From positions 89,212-153,211 of the forward strand of contig FR886340.1 of NCBI GenBank assembly GCA_000436535.1: a DNA stretch of 64,000 nt. Reading direction: 5' to 3'. The stretch comes from Eubacterium sp. CAG:252. Lineage in GTDB: Bacteria; Bacillota; Clostridia; Lachnospirales; Lachnospiraceae. Positions 1 to 10,716 of this stretch are shown here, in pieces. Position 1 is the first letter of the stretch. Each line of letters opens with the position of its first letter. Under the pieces are notes generated by a model, which was given only the letters and a program-made list of their open reading frames with translations, did no database searches and had not been told where the DNA came from. A program made the translations under genes and the position numbers.

Positions 1-1
1 T

Positions 2-1411
2 CCAGATGGTGGATTATTTGTACCTGAATCAATTCCTTCATTAGATAAGAGCTTAGAAGAACTTTCAAAGATGTCTTATAAGGAAGTTGCTTACGAGGTT
101 ATGAAGCTTATGCTTGATGACTTCACAGAAGAAGAATTAAAGAACTGTATCGATAAGGCTTATGATTCTAAGTTTGATACTGAGGAGATTGCACCATTAG
201 TTAAGGCAGAGGGTGCATATTTCTTAGAGTTATTCCATGGCGCAACTATTGCGTTTAAAGATATGGCTTTATCTATATTACCACACTTACTTACAACATC
301 AGCTAAGAAGAATGATGTTAAAAATGAAATAGTAATACTTACAGCAACATCAGGAGATACAGGTAAAGCTGCTCTTGCAGGTTTTGCAGATGTTCCGGGA
401 ACAAGAATTGTTGTATTCTATCCTAAGAACGGTGTAAGTCCTATTCAGGAGAAGCAGATGGTTACACAGAAGGGCGCTAACACTCACGTAATCGGAATTA
501 AAGGTAACTTCGATGATGCACAGACAGGTGTTAAGAATATATTTGGCAATAAGGAACTTGAAAAGGTTATGAATGATGCCGGCTTCCAGTTCTCATCAGC
601 TAACTCAATCAATATAGGCCGTCTTGTGCCACAGATTGTATATTATGTATATGCATACGCAAGACTTCTTGCCAATGGTGAGATAAAGGAAGGCGAGAAG
701 ATTAATGCTGTAGTTCCTACTGGTAACTTTGGAAATATTCTTGCTGCATTTTATGCTAAGAATATGGGACTTCCTATTAATAAGCTTATATGTGCTTCTA
801 ATGAGAATAAAGTATTATACGATTTCTTTACAACAGGTGAATATGACAGAAACAGAGATTTTGTTCTTACAACATCACCATCTATGGATATTCTTATTTC
901 AAGCAACCTTGAAAGACTTATCTATAGAATAGCAGGCAACAGCGCTAAGAAGAACAGTGAACTTATGGCTTCACTTAAAGAAACAGGCAAGTATGAGATT
1001 ACAGAGGATATGAAGGCACAGCTTTCAGACTTCTATGGCAACTATGCTACAGAGGCAGAAGATGCTGCTACTATAAAGGAACTTTATGAAACATGCGGAT
1101 ACGTTATAGATACTCACACAGCAGTAGCTGCAGCTGTTTACAACAAGTATAAAGCAGATACTAAGGATGATACTAAGACAGTCATAGCATCAACAGCAAG
1201 CCCATATAAGTTCACAAGAAGTGTAATGGAGGCTATTGACCCTAAGTATGCTTCTATGGGTGACTTTGAACTTGTTGACAAGTTAAGCGAACTTGCAAAG
1301 GTAAAGGTTCCTAATGCTATTGAAGAAATCAGAACAGCTCCAGTACTTCACAATACAGTATGCGAAGTAAGTGAGATGACAAATGAAGTTAAGAAGTTTC
1401 TTGGTATCTGA
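2..1411 (+). CDS. thrC: Threonine synthase (5' end outside window)
   Basis: Converts O-phosphohomoserine to threonine in the cytoplasm, the last step of threonine synthesis; PLP-dependent fold type II enzyme. The reading frame is open from base 2, and the residues PDGGLFVPESIP before the first in-window ATG (71) match the N-terminal region of the family, so the gene begins upstream and only about 20 residues are missing. The PLP lysine lies in FHGATIAFKDMALS, and the TATSGDTGKAAL and VPTGNFGN motifs that hold the PLP phosphate are present. About 470 residues are visible, close to the usual 490. Family assignment is secure. Confidence 0.96.
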   Translation, partial: PDGGLFVPESIPSLDKSLEELSKMSYKEVAYEVMKLMLDDFTEEELKNCIDKAYDSKFDTEEIAPLVKAEGAYFLELFHGATIAFKDMALSILPHLLTTSAKKNDVKNEIVILTATSGDTGKAALAGFADVPGTRIVVFYPKNGVSPIQEKQMVTQKGANTHVIGIKGNFDDAQTGVKNIFGNKELEKVMNDAGFQFSSANSINIGRLVPQIVYYVYAYARLLANGEIKEGEKINAVVPTGNFGNILAAFYAKNMGLPINKLICASNENKVLYDFFTTGEYDRNRDFVLTTSPSMDILISSNLERLIYRIAGNSAKKNSELMASLKETGKYEITEDMKAQLSDFYGNYATEAEDAATIKELYETCGYVIDTHTAVAAAVYNKYKADTKDDTKTVIASTASPYKFTRSVMEAIDPKYASMGDFELVDKLSELAKVKVPNAIEEIRTAPVLHNTVCEVSEMTNEVKKFLGI

Positions 1412-1880
1412 TTAGCATAACTGAAAATGCTGCAGTTACGAAGATAACATTATCTTTCCGGTCGGTTTAGCAGATAAAGTAGTGTAAAAGTATTTATTTA
1501 TGTGCAGGCTTGATAAGGAATAATGGGTTCTGGATTTTACCAGAGGATAAGGATTAGAGCAGAATAATTATGATAGAATAGATAAGAAAAAGGGTCTGGC
1601 AGTAAATTGCCAGACCTTTTTAGTTAGATAATAGAGAATAGTTTAGTATATAATAAATAGTTAAGATATAAAGAAACTATATATTTTAATGCAAAACTAT
1701 AACAATCTGATAGCTTATGAATGAGCATAGCGTGATTGCTAATTAACAGGAAGGTTCTTTGTCAAGGGTGGGGGAAGGATTAGAACCAACAGGAATAGTC
1801 AAATAACACAGTAAGATTAATGCGAATATAGTTCATTAATAAAGTTTATAATTTATTTATAGAAAAAATCAAATTAGTTG
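1412..1880. other. Intergenic region between thrC and the hrcA promoter
   Basis: This AT-rich stretch holds one clear feature, the hairpin terminator near 1589-1621, about 180 bases after thrC. I see no open frame with a ribosome binding site and no RNA gene. A weak GGTTCT/AGAACC hairpin near 1752-1782 has no obvious role. Confidence 0.6.
1589..1622 (+). terminator. Rho-independent terminator
   Basis: A perfect 9-bp stem, GGTCTGGCA / TGCCAGACC, with a 6-base loop is followed by a T run and preceded by an A run. It can work in both directions and separates thrC from the heat-shock operon. Confidence 0.85.
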
Positions 1881-1909
1881 TTGACATACCACTTGCAAAG
1901 TGATACCTT
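1881..1909 (+). promoter_or_regulatory. Vegetative promoter of the hrcA operon
   Basis: A perfect -35 hexamer TTGACA (1881-1886) is followed after 17 bases by TACCTT (1904-1909). The CIRCE operator begins 13 bases after the -10 element, so bound HrcA would cover the transcription start region. This is the usual arrangement for HrcA-repressed heat-shock operons. Confidence 0.75.
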
Positions 1910-1922
1910 AATTATGTTGATA

Positions 1923-1949
1923 TTAGCACTCCAGATAAATGAGTGCTAA
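1923..1949 (+). promoter_or_regulatory. CIRCE operator (HrcA binding site)
   Basis: The arms TTAGCACTC (1923-1931) and GAGTGCTAA (1941-1949) with a 9-base spacer match the CIRCE consensus at every position. It lies between the promoter and the hrcA ribosome binding site and predicts HrcA repression of hrcA-grpE-dnaK-dnaJ, released by heat. Confidence 0.96.
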
Positions 1950-1972
1950 CAACAAAAAAAGGAGGTTATGTC

Positions 1973-3094
1973 ATGGCACTTGATGAACAGCTTGATGAGC
2001 GTAAAGTAAAGATACTTAAGGCAGTCATTAAGAATTATCTGGAAACTGGCGAACCGGTAGGTTCAAGAACAATCTCTAAGTTTACAGACATGAAGCTTAG
2101 CTCAGCTACTATCAGGAATGAGATGGCAGACCTTGAAGAACTTGGATATATAGTACAGCCACATACTTCAGCAGGTAGAATACCTACAGATAAAGGTTAC
2201 CGTTTCTATGTTGATGATATGATGTCAGAAAAGGAAAAGAATATCACAGACAGGGAAACTGAGGTGGCATCAAGGGAAAGTGAGATGGCTTCTAAGGAGG
2301 CAGAGCTTTCAACCATGAAGGATGCTCTTGGTGAAAAGGTTGAGAGAGTTGAAGAGTTACTTCAGAATGTTGCCAAGGTGTTAGCCAAGGATACGAATTA
2401 TGCGACTATGGTAACATCGCCTAAGGTAACAGGCAACAAGTTAAAGTTCGTACAGCTGTCACAGCTTGAGTCTGATAAGATATTAGCTGTAATAGTCATG
2501 GAGGGTAACCTTATAAGAAATAAGGTTATAACAGTTAGTGAGGATCTGTCGCAGGAGAATCTGTTAAAGCTTAACATTCTTCTTAACACAACACTTACAG
2601 GACTTACCCTTGAGCAGATGAACTTAAGTATTGTTTCCAAGATGGAGAATCAGGCAGGTGAACATATTAAACTTGTCAAAGAGGTTCTTGATGCAATAGT
2701 AGAAACCATAAACAGTGCAGATGATCTTAAGATATACACAAGTGGTGCTACTAATATATTTAAGTATCCAGAACTTAGTGATTCAACTAAAGCAAGTGAG
2801 CTTATATATGCCCTGGAAGAAAAACAGAGCTTATCAGACCTGGTGGTTGATGATGATGCAGCAGGTCAGGAAAGCGATGGCAGTTCTAACCATGGGATTC
2901 AGGTATATATAGGAAATGAAACACCGGTTGAGTCCATGAAAGACTGCAGCGTTGTCACAGCAACATATGAGCTGCAGGATGGCATGAAAGGAACAATCGG
3001 AATCATCGGACCTAAGCGTATGGATTATGAAAAGGTTGTAGAAACCTTGAAGAATATGAGAACGCAGTTAGATGATGTATTCAAGAAATCATAG
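1973..3094 (+). CDS. hrcA: Heat-inducible transcription repressor HrcA
   Basis: Binds CIRCE and represses the class I heat-shock genes; activity depends on GroEL in studied relatives. I chose ATG 1973 because GGAGG (1961-1965) lies 7 bases upstream; the longer frame from GTG 1943 would start inside CIRCE. The 373-residue protein has the N-terminal winged helix (residues about 1-75, with SSATIRNEMADLEELGYI and SAGRIPTDKGYRFYV) and the GAF-like dimerisation and effector domain. Residues about 85-115 form a short charged coiled-coil-like stretch. First gene of the four-gene heat-shock operon. Confidence 0.96.
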   Translation: MALDEQLDERKVKILKAVIKNYLETGEPVGSRTISKFTDMKLSSATIRNEMADLEELGYIVQPHTSAGRIPTDKGYRFYVDDMMSEKEKNITDRETEVASRESEMASKEAELSTMKDALGEKVERVEELLQNVAKVLAKDTNYATMVTSPKVTGNKLKFVQLSQLESDKILAVIVMEGNLIRNKVITVSEDLSQENLLKLNILLNTTLTGLTLEQMNLSIVSKMENQAGEHIKLVKEVLDAIVETINSADDLKIYTSGATNIFKYPELSDSTKASELIYALEEKQSLSDLVVDDDAAGQESDGSSNHGIQVYIGNETPVESMKDCSVVTATYELQDGMKGTIGIIGPKRMDYEKVVETLKNMRTQLDDVFKKS

Positions 3095-3110
3095 AAAGGT
3101 GAGGAGTTAA

Positions 3111-3785
3111 GTGTCTAAGAAGGAAAAAAACATGAATAATGTTGAAGAAAAAGATATAAAGAAAGCAGACAATGAAGCAGCTGATACAACAACAGATGCC
3201 AATGCTGCTAACACAGATAATAAAGACGCTGATACTGTAGAAACTCAGGGCTCATCCGACGCAGATGTGAAGGAGGACGGACAGTCTTTCAACGCAAGTG
3301 ATGCGAAGGGAGCGGAGGAAACAGTTGATATAAATAATAATAAAAAGGACCAGAAGGACGCTGTTATAGAAGATCTGAATGACAGATTAAAGCGTCAGAT
3401 GGCTGAGTTTGACAACTACAGAAAGCGTACTGACAAAGAAAAGTCAGCAATGTTTGAGATGGGAGCATCGGATGTTATAAAGAAGTTACTTCCGATAGTT
3501 GATAATTTTGAACGAGGCTTTAAGTCAGTAACAGAGGAAGAGTTACAGACACCATTTGCCAAAGGCATGGATATGGTTTATAAGCAGACTATGAAAATGC
3601 TTGAAGACTTACAGGTTAAGCCGATAGAGGCACTTGGTTCTGAGTTTAACCCGGATTTCCATAATGCAGTAATGCATGTGGAGGATGATTCACAGGGTGA
3701 GAATATCATCGTGGAAGAGTTCGAGAAGGGTTACACATATAGAGATGTGGTTATCCGCCACAGCATGGTAAAGGTTGCTAACTAA
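3111..3785 (+). CDS. grpE: Nucleotide exchange factor GrpE
   Basis: Releases ADP from DnaK. The start is GTG 3111, behind an AGGTGAGGAG-like ribosome binding site; ATG 3132 is a less likely alternative. The protein has 224 residues: an acidic, Asn/Asp/Thr-rich disordered N-terminus (about 1-80), the long coiled coil (about 85-130, including MAEFDNYRKRTDKEK) and the C-terminal beta domain ending TYRDVVIRHSMVKVAN, the family signature. It sits 16 bases after hrcA. Confidence 0.96.
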   Translation: MSKKEKNMNNVEEKDIKKADNEAADTTTDANAANTDNKDADTVETQGSSDADVKEDGQSFNASDAKGAEETVDINNNKKDQKDAVIEDLNDRLKRQMAEFDNYRKRTDKEKSAMFEMGASDVIKKLLPIVDNFERGFKSVTEEELQTPFAKGMDMVYKQTMKMLEDLQVKPIEALGSEFNPDFHNAVMHVEDDSQGENIIVEEFEKGYTYRDVVIRHSMVKVAN

Positions 3786-3980
3786 CAGGCATGGCAGAGG
3801 TTTTATATATAAGCATGGCTGAAACGATACATCAGAATATGTAGTTGATGTGTATAAGGTTTGAGCTTTTACCATAAACAAGATATGTAATAGTTATTAT
3901 GAAGTCAGCTGTTAATCTGGTTTGACAGAAAGACTTACAAATAACACATACATTTAATATTTTGACAGTGTGCTGTATAA

Positions 3981-5888
<1,908 letters not shown>

Positions 5889-5941
5889 TTAAGTGATATA
5901 TGATTGAATCTATAATTTGTTATGCATTATAGATGAAATCA

Positions 5942-5982
5942 GAAAGGAAGTCAGGTCTCTATAAGGGGACCTGACTCCTTTC
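5942..5982 (+). other. Long intercistronic hairpin between dnaK and dnaJ
   Basis: The arms GAAAGGAAGTCAGGTC (5942-5957) and GACCTGACTCCTTTC (5968-5982) pair over 15 bp with one bulged A and a 10-base loop. No T run follows, so it is not a standard terminator. It ends 8 bases before the dnaJ ribosome binding site (AAAGGCGG, 5990-5997). It probably processes, stabilises or attenuates the message between dnaK and dnaJ. Confidence 0.8.
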
Positions 5983-6005
5983 GGGTATAGAAAGGCGGAA
6001 CCTAT

Positions 6006-7142
6006 ATGGCAGAAAAAAGAGATTATTATGAAGTCCTTGGAGTATCTAAGGATGCAGATGATGCAGCCATCAAGAAAGCATATAGACAGTTAGCTAAAAA
6101 GTATCATCCTGATATGAATCCTGGTGATAAGGAAGCAGAAGCAAAGTTTAAGGAAGCATCAGAAGCTTACGCTGTACTTAGTGACCCGGATAAGAGAAGA
6201 CAGTACGACCAGTTTGGTCATGCAGCCTTTGATGGTGGCGCAGGAGGTGCTGGCGGAGCTGGTGGCTTTGGTGGCTTTGACTTTGGCGATATGGGAGATA
6301 TATTTGGAGATATCTTTGGCGGAATGTTTGGCGGCGGTGGAAGCCGTGGACGTAACAGCAACGGACCAAGACGAGGCGCTGACTTAAGAGTAAATGTCAG
6401 AATCACATTTGCAGAATCTGTAACAGGAACTAAGAAGAAGATAGATGTAACACTTAAGGATGAGTGTACAAAGTGCCACGGAACAGGTGCAAAGCCGGGT
6501 ACAAGTCCAGAAACATGTAAGAAGTGTGGCGGACGTGGCCAGGTAACTATGACACAGCAGTCATTCCTTGGCATGATGCAGAGCGTACAGCCTTGTCCAG
6601 ACTGTCACGGAACAGGAAAGATAATCAAGGAAAAATGTCCAGACTGTTATGGTACAGGATATATAAGCAGCAAGAAGACTATCGAAGTTAATATACCGGC
6701 TGGTATAGATAACGGTCAGTGTGTACGAATACAGGGTAAAGGTGAGCCGGGAACTAATGGCGGACCAAGAGGCGACCTTCTTGTAGCTGTTATGATATCC
6801 GCTGACCCAGCATTTGAAAGAGATGGATATAATATATTCTCAGATGTTGTTATAGATTATCCTACAGCCGTACTTGGTGGAGAAGTGAAGGTTAAGACTG
6901 TAGATGGTGAGGTACTGTATGAGGTTAAGCCGGGTACAGCCTCAGGCACAAGAGTAAGATTACGTGGTAAAGGTATGCCTACACTTAGAAATAAGGATAC
7001 AAGAGGCGATCATTATATCACACTTATAGTTGATATACCTACTAAGCTTACAGCAGCGCAGAAAGAGGCACTTGTTGAGTACGAAAAAACTCTTACAGGT
7101 GAAGAACATAAGCGTCCTAAGAGAAAGGGACTTTTCAAGTAA
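6006..7142 (+). CDS. dnaJ: Chaperone protein DnaJ (type I Hsp40)
   Basis: Delivers substrates to DnaK and stimulates its ATPase. The 378-residue protein has the complete type I layout: J domain (about 1-70) with the HPD tripeptide in YHPDMNPGD, a Gly/Phe-rich linker (about 75-120), and four CxxCxGxG zinc repeats ([32 protein letters not shown], about 153-218), then the C-terminal beta domains and dimerisation region. Last gene of the CIRCE-controlled operon. No clear terminator is visible directly after it. Confidence 0.97.
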   Translation: MAEKRDYYEVLGVSKDADDAAIKKAYRQLAKKYHPDMNPGDKEAEAKFKEASEAYAVLSDPDKRRQYDQFGHAAFDGGAGGAGGAGGFGGFDFGDMGDIFGDIFGGMFGGGGSRGRNSNGPRRGADLRVNVRITFAESVTGTKKKIDVTLKDECTKCHGTGAKPGTSPETCKKCGGRGQVTMTQQSFLGMMQSVQPCPDCHGTGKIIKEKCPDCYGTGYISSKKTIEVNIPAGIDNGQCVRIQGKGEPGTNGGPRGDLLVAVMISADPAFERDGYNIFSDVVIDYPTAVLGGEVKVKTVDGEVLYEVKPGTASGTRVRLRGKGMPTLRNKDTRGDHYITLIVDIPTKLTAAQKEALVEYEKTLTGEEHKRPKRKGLFK

Positions 7143-7246
7143 ATATTGTATGTTTGTGTTAATGTCCAGATGTCATATCGAAAATACGCAGTGGCTTTGA
7201 ATAATAACACGTTTTAAGAAAAATACAAGCGAAATATATCATTTCG

Positions 7247-7275
7247 TTGTGGTTTTAAAAGAAGTGTGATATAAT
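7247..7275 (+). promoter_or_regulatory. Extended -10 promoter of the KDPG aldolase gene
   Basis: TTGTGG (7247-7252), a 17-base spacer and a perfect TATAAT (7270-7275) preceded by TG one base upstream (TGATATAAT). It lies about 55 bases before the start codon at 7329. Confidence 0.75.
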
Positions 7276-7328
7276 TAATGTACTGAGAAGTATCAGTCGA
7301 ATAATTAAAGAAAGGGGCTATTATTATA

Positions 7329-7970
7329 ATGAGTAATATAGCAGATAAGTTTGAAGAACTTGGAGTAATTCCAGTAGTAGTATTGAATGATTCAAAGGAT
7401 GCACTTCCTTTAGCAAAGGCTTTAGTAGAAGGTGGACTTCCTTGTGCAGAGGTTACATTCCGTACAGCAGCAGCTGAGGAATCTATCCGTCTTATGCATG
7501 AAGCATATCCAGATATGGTACTTGCAGCAGGTACAGTACTTACAACAGAGCAGGTTGACAGAGCTGTTGCAGCAGGTGCATCAGTTATCGTAAGCCCAGG
7601 CTTTGATCCAGAAATCGTAGATTACTGTATCTCTAAGAACATTCCTGTTATGCCAGGTATCGTAACTCCTTCAGAACTTGCTCAGGCAGTTAAGAGAGGA
7701 CTTACAAGAGTTAAGTTCTTCCCAGCTACAGCAGCAGGCGGAATCAAGATGATCAAGGCTATGTGTGCAGCTTATACTAACGTAAGAATCATGCCTACAG
7801 GTGGTATTAACACAGCTAACCTTGAAGAATTCTTATCATGCGATAAGATCTTCTGCTGTGGTGGTTCTTGGATGGTTAAGGGCGACTTAGTTAAGGCTGG
7901 AGAATTCGATAAGATTAAGGAAATGACAGCAGAAGCAGTTGCTTTAGTTAAGGAAATCCGTTCTAAGTAA
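7329..7970 (+). CDS. eda: 2-dehydro-3-deoxyphosphogluconate (KDPG/KHG) aldolase
   Basis: Splits KDPG into pyruvate and glyceraldehyde 3-phosphate, the last step of the Entner-Doudoroff and hexuronate (pectin) pathways. The 213-residue TIM barrel has the class I aldolase landmarks: EVTFRT with the catalytic Glu, AGTVL, and the Schiff-base lysine in RVKFFPA (residue about 129), then MPTGGI. It stands alone between its own promoter and terminator, so the local context does not tie it to a particular sugar. In a pectin-using Lachnospiraceae a role in galacturonate breakdown is plausible. Confidence 0.93.
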   Translation: MSNIADKFEELGVIPVVVLNDSKDALPLAKALVEGGLPCAEVTFRTAAAEESIRLMHEAYPDMVLAAGTVLTTEQVDRAVAAGASVIVSPGFDPEIVDYCISKNIPVMPGIVTPSELAQAVKRGLTRVKFFPATAAGGIKMIKAMCAAYTNVRIMPTGGINTANLEEFLSCDKIFCCGGSWMVKGDLVKAGEFDKIKEMTAEAVALVKEIRSK

Positions 7971-8032
7971 TTAGTTCAGGCTACATAATTCAGATTATCG
8001 CTAAGATGACAATTGAATAGTGTTATTTTAAG

Positions 8033-8077
8033 AGGACTTCATGTATCTGTTTGGGCAGGTATGTGGAGTCCTTTTTG
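8033..8077 (+). terminator. Terminator after eda
   Basis: A 17-bp stem (AGGACTTCATGTATCTG with CAGGTATGTGGAGTCCT, four G-U pairs) around TTTGGG is followed by TTTTT. Confidence 0.88.
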
Positions 8078-8365
8078 TATGAGATGTTTTCATTCACACA
8101 TTATTAAGATTTTTTCCTTAGTTTCAACTCAAAAATGGAATTATAATGCATAATATACCTTTTAACGTACAACTTATACCCTTTTCAACACAGAATTATA
8201 AAATACCTGTATAGTATAAGTATGTTGTAGGACAATGATTATGAAAATACATAAATTATTAATGATAGTATATTCATATATGTGATTAGTGTTTATGCAT
8301 ATAAAAGATACATGAAAAAGATGCACAGGAATGGAGATTATTATACACAATGGGGGATGACGATG
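8078..8365 (+). other. Leader and control region of the LytTR locus
   Basis: This stretch holds box pair A (8156-8185), a probable -10 (TATAGT 8210-8215 or TATAAG 8215-8220) and about 140 bases of leader before the first membrane-protein gene. A 14-codon frame at 8241-8285 (MKIHKLLMIVYSYM) has only a weak AGGA upstream; I do not call it a gene. Confidence 0.5.
8156..8185 (+). promoter_or_regulatory. Paired 9-bp boxes A (candidate LytTR regulator site)
   Basis: TACCTTTTA (8156-8164), 12 bases, TACCCTTTT (8177-8185): direct repeats with a 21-bp period, the geometry of LytTR-family sites such as the plantaricin TACGTTAAT boxes. The second box starts 33 bases before the probable -10. The same arrangement occurs at 9133 and 14634. 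Confidence 0.7.
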
Positions 8366-9121
8366 AGAGGGATAGTTGTGTTTCTTAAATACCAGTATAG
8401 GAATAAAGCGTTGCTATGGATTATGATAATGGCATTAGTTTCATTCGCATTTACGTATGAGAATATAAGAGTGTTCAGAGCAGCATCGGTAACGGGATTA
8501 TGTGCTAAGGATATGTTGTTGATAAGTTGGCCTGTCTCAACAATGTTATATATAGGTATAAGTGTTATTAAAACAATGATACTTACTTACATAGATAACA
8601 AGCCTAATATACTGATAAGATATAATTCCAAGAAAAGAATATTCATATACCAATGTGCATCTGCACTGATAGTAGCACTGGCAGATGCCGTTATCATGTA
8701 TGTTGTAAGTATAATATCAGCTTATATACTGCTTGGCGTATATGATAACTGGTCAGAATGGGGAAGCATGTTCTATATAAGGGCGATGAGAAGAAAACTG
8801 CCATTGGATATAGGCATAAGTGATATATGTATATACTTCAATATGATAATAAGAAGAGCATTGATGATATGGCTTGTATCTATTATTGGTCTGTTAAGTG
8901 AGATGCGGTTAGGAAAGTTAAGGTCAGTTATAATAGTGGTTATATTGATATGTGCATATAGCTGTTATAGCCGATATGGAGTTATGTGGCTGGAGCTGGA
9001 AGTTATGCAGATGTATTACATGAGCAAGGTTATCGTCAAGACACTGATACTGTTGGCAGTATGTATGACATTAGTTATATCCGGTGCGATTCTTTCTAAG
9101 AAGAGGCAATATTATAAATGA
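8366..9121 (+). CDS. ABC-2-like integral membrane protein 1
   Basis: Unnamed membrane protein with about six hydrophobic segments and a short basic N-terminus (MRGIVVFLKYQYRNK), the shape of ABC-2-type permeases; it ends in a basic tail, SKKRQYYK. The frame is open from GTG 8282, but ATG 8366 gives the same N-terminal pattern as the two related proteins downstream and has GGGGG 6 bases before it. ATA and TAT codons are far commoner than in the neighbouring housekeeping genes. It seems to be a single-gene unit behind boxes A. No ATP-binding subunit is encoded nearby, so transport is inference only. Confidence 0.6.
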   Translation, partial: RGIVVFLKYQYRNKALLWIMIMALVSFAFTYENIRVFRAASVTGLCAKDMLLISWPVSTMLYIGISVIKTMILTYIDNKPNILIRYNSKKRIFIYQCASALIVALADAVIMYVVSIISAYILLGVYDNWSEWGSMFYIRAMRRKLPLDIGISDICIYFNMIIRRALMIWLVSIIGLLSEMRLGKLRSVIIVVILICAYSCYSRYGVMWLELEVMQMYYMSKVIVKTLILLAVCMTLVISGAILSKKRQYYK

Positions 9122-9290
9122 TTTACCAGATATACCTTTTAGAGTGCATAATATACCTTGTTGAACACAAGAGGCAATAAAAAGTGTAGTATATAGGTGT
9201 GCAGGATATTAAACACAATGAATGTAAGGCTGCAATATGGTGCAGCAGCTGGGGAAAGATATAGATATAAGTGTTGGAAAAGGAGTGTGA
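9122..9290 (+). promoter_or_regulatory. Promoter region B with paired boxes
   Basis: TACCTTTTA (9133-9141), 12 bases, TACCTTGTT (9154-9162) form boxes B with the same 21-bp period as A and C. The likely -10 is TAGTAT (9187-9192) or TATATA (9190-9195); no good -35 exists, as expected of an activator-dependent promoter. This region begins immediately after the stop of the first gene and drives the operon from 9291. Confidence 0.68.
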
Positions 9291-10115
9291 GTGAATAACA
9301 TTATGAAGAAACTTTTAAAAATAGAATTAGAACGTGCACTGAAAAATAAGTGGTTTTACATATGCCTTCTTATAGGATTTGCGATTGTAGCGAAGGATAT
9401 ATACTCTGTTGCTTACAATACAAGAAAATATTATTATTTATATGTTAATGATACTGTTTATCAGTTTCCAGGAATTTATTGTAAATGGATGGTGACTAAT
9501 TGCAGTTCCATGTATAAGATGTTACATCTTATATTCCCACTTCTGATAAGTGTGCCATATTCATATACTATATATTCTGATATTAAAGGATGCTATGTTG
9601 GAAACATCATAAGCAGGACAGATAAGAAATTATACTATGGAAGCAAGCTGATAACACAGTTTATAACAGGATTTCTGGTTGTTTTTATCATACTTGCAAC
9701 GTCGTTTATAGCAACAGCAGCGTTTCTTCCATTAGAACATCCTACTATAGCCTCTTTTACATACGGTGTTCATCAAGATGTCGGATTGGGAAGATTATTT
9801 TATATGAAACCATTTTTAAGTGCCTGTTTATATATAATACTTGAAGCTTTGGTATTCGGTGTAATAGGCTGCATAAGTTTTGTATTTGCATACATTCTGA
9901 CGAATGGAATAATAGTTATGCTCTCACCTTTTATTATATATTATGCAGAGTTTGTTATAGGCAGTGCATTGAACAGACCATATATGGAGGCAATGTCACG
10001 TATAGGTCTGCTTAAGAGTAATTATATAGTGCCTTTATGTATGGAACTGGCTGTTCTTGTGATAATCATAGGTGTCTCTTATATAGCAAGGGTTAATAAG
10101 AAGGATACGTTTTAG
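9291..10115 (+). CDS. ABC-2-like integral membrane protein 2
   Basis: A 274-residue membrane protein with about six hydrophobic segments, N-terminus MNNIMKKLLKIELERALKNK and a C-terminal helix ending RVNKKDTF, typical of ABC-2-type permease subunits. GTG 9291 follows AGGAG (9281-9285); ATG 9303 is possible. The loop after the first helix (about 40-75) is Tyr-rich and probably extracellular. First gene of the boxes-B operon. Function unknown; resistance or export of a peptide or lipid would fit the context, but no ATPase is present. Confidence 0.65.
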   Translation: MNNIMKKLLKIELERALKNKWFYICLLIGFAIVAKDIYSVAYNTRKYYYLYVNDTVYQFPGIYCKWMVTNCSSMYKMLHLIFPLLISVPYSYTIYSDIKGCYVGNIISRTDKKLYYGSKLITQFITGFLVVFIILATSFIATAAFLPLEHPTIASFTYGVHQDVGLGRLFYMKPFLSACLYIILEALVFGVIGCISFVFAYILTNGIIVMLSPFIIYYAEFVIGSALNRPYMEAMSRIGLLKSNYIVPLCMELAVLVIIIGVSYIARVNKKDTF

Positions 10116-10126
10116 GTGCATTTAGT

Positions 10127-10702
10127 ATGGGGTATGAGAATATTATGAAGAAATATTGGAAGAGAATAATAATCGTTATAATTGTGATGATATATATAGC
10201 GATGCTTGTGAGTGCGGTTATAGTGAATATTAAATACCGTAAATATGTAAGTGTGACAGAGCTTGGAATGTCGGAAACATATGATTATGAAAATGCAGGT
10301 TTTTCAGCGCGGATAGATTCTTATAAATGTGTTACACCTGAAGAACTGGTCAGCATGTATCCTTATACAGAAGACAGTCTGGAAGATATAGATAATATAG
10401 AAAATATAATTCTTATATATGCGGATATTAATATATATGATTATGAACTATATAAGGTAAGTAACAGAAAAGGCGAATGGACAGTATTCTGGTCAATAGA
10501 ATCAGACAATGGATGGCGTAACAATACAAGACTTCAGCTGTACAGAAGCTTTCATCAAAGCCTGCAGGAAGGAGAACATCAGTATATATTTCCATATGTT
10601 ATAAACAAAGGAGCTGCTGCTAATAAAAAGAAAACACCACAGGAATGGAAATATAAGCTGCAGATTAATAAGACACCAGTAGTTTATGTTAATCTGGGAT
10701 AA
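10127..10702 (+). CDS. Membrane-anchored extracellular protein, unknown
   Basis: A 191-residue protein with one N-terminal hydrophobic helix (about 13-34) after a basic start, then a hydrophilic domain rich in Tyr, Asp and Asn that should lie outside the cell. I recognise no motif. It follows the permease-like gene by 11 bases with a weak AGGTG ribosome binding site. With the next gene it forms a pair of exposed anchored proteins that could be sensors, substrate-binding subunits or protection proteins. Confidence 0.65.
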   Translation: MGYENIMKKYWKRIIIVIIVMIYIAMLVSAVIVNIKYRKYVSVTELGMSETYDYENAGFSARIDSYKCVTPEELVSMYPYTEDSLEDIDNIENIILIYADINIYDYELYKVSNRKGEWTVFWSIESDNGWRNNTRLQLYRSFHQSLQEGEHQYIFPYVINKGAAANKKKTPQEWKYKLQINKTPVVYVNLG

Positions 10703-10716
10703 AAGAGGTAACGTGT

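Noticed and set aside
1943..1972. N-terminal extension of hrcA from GTG 1943
   Set aside because: It starts inside the CIRCE operator and has no ribosome binding site; ATG 1973 has GGAGG at the right distance.
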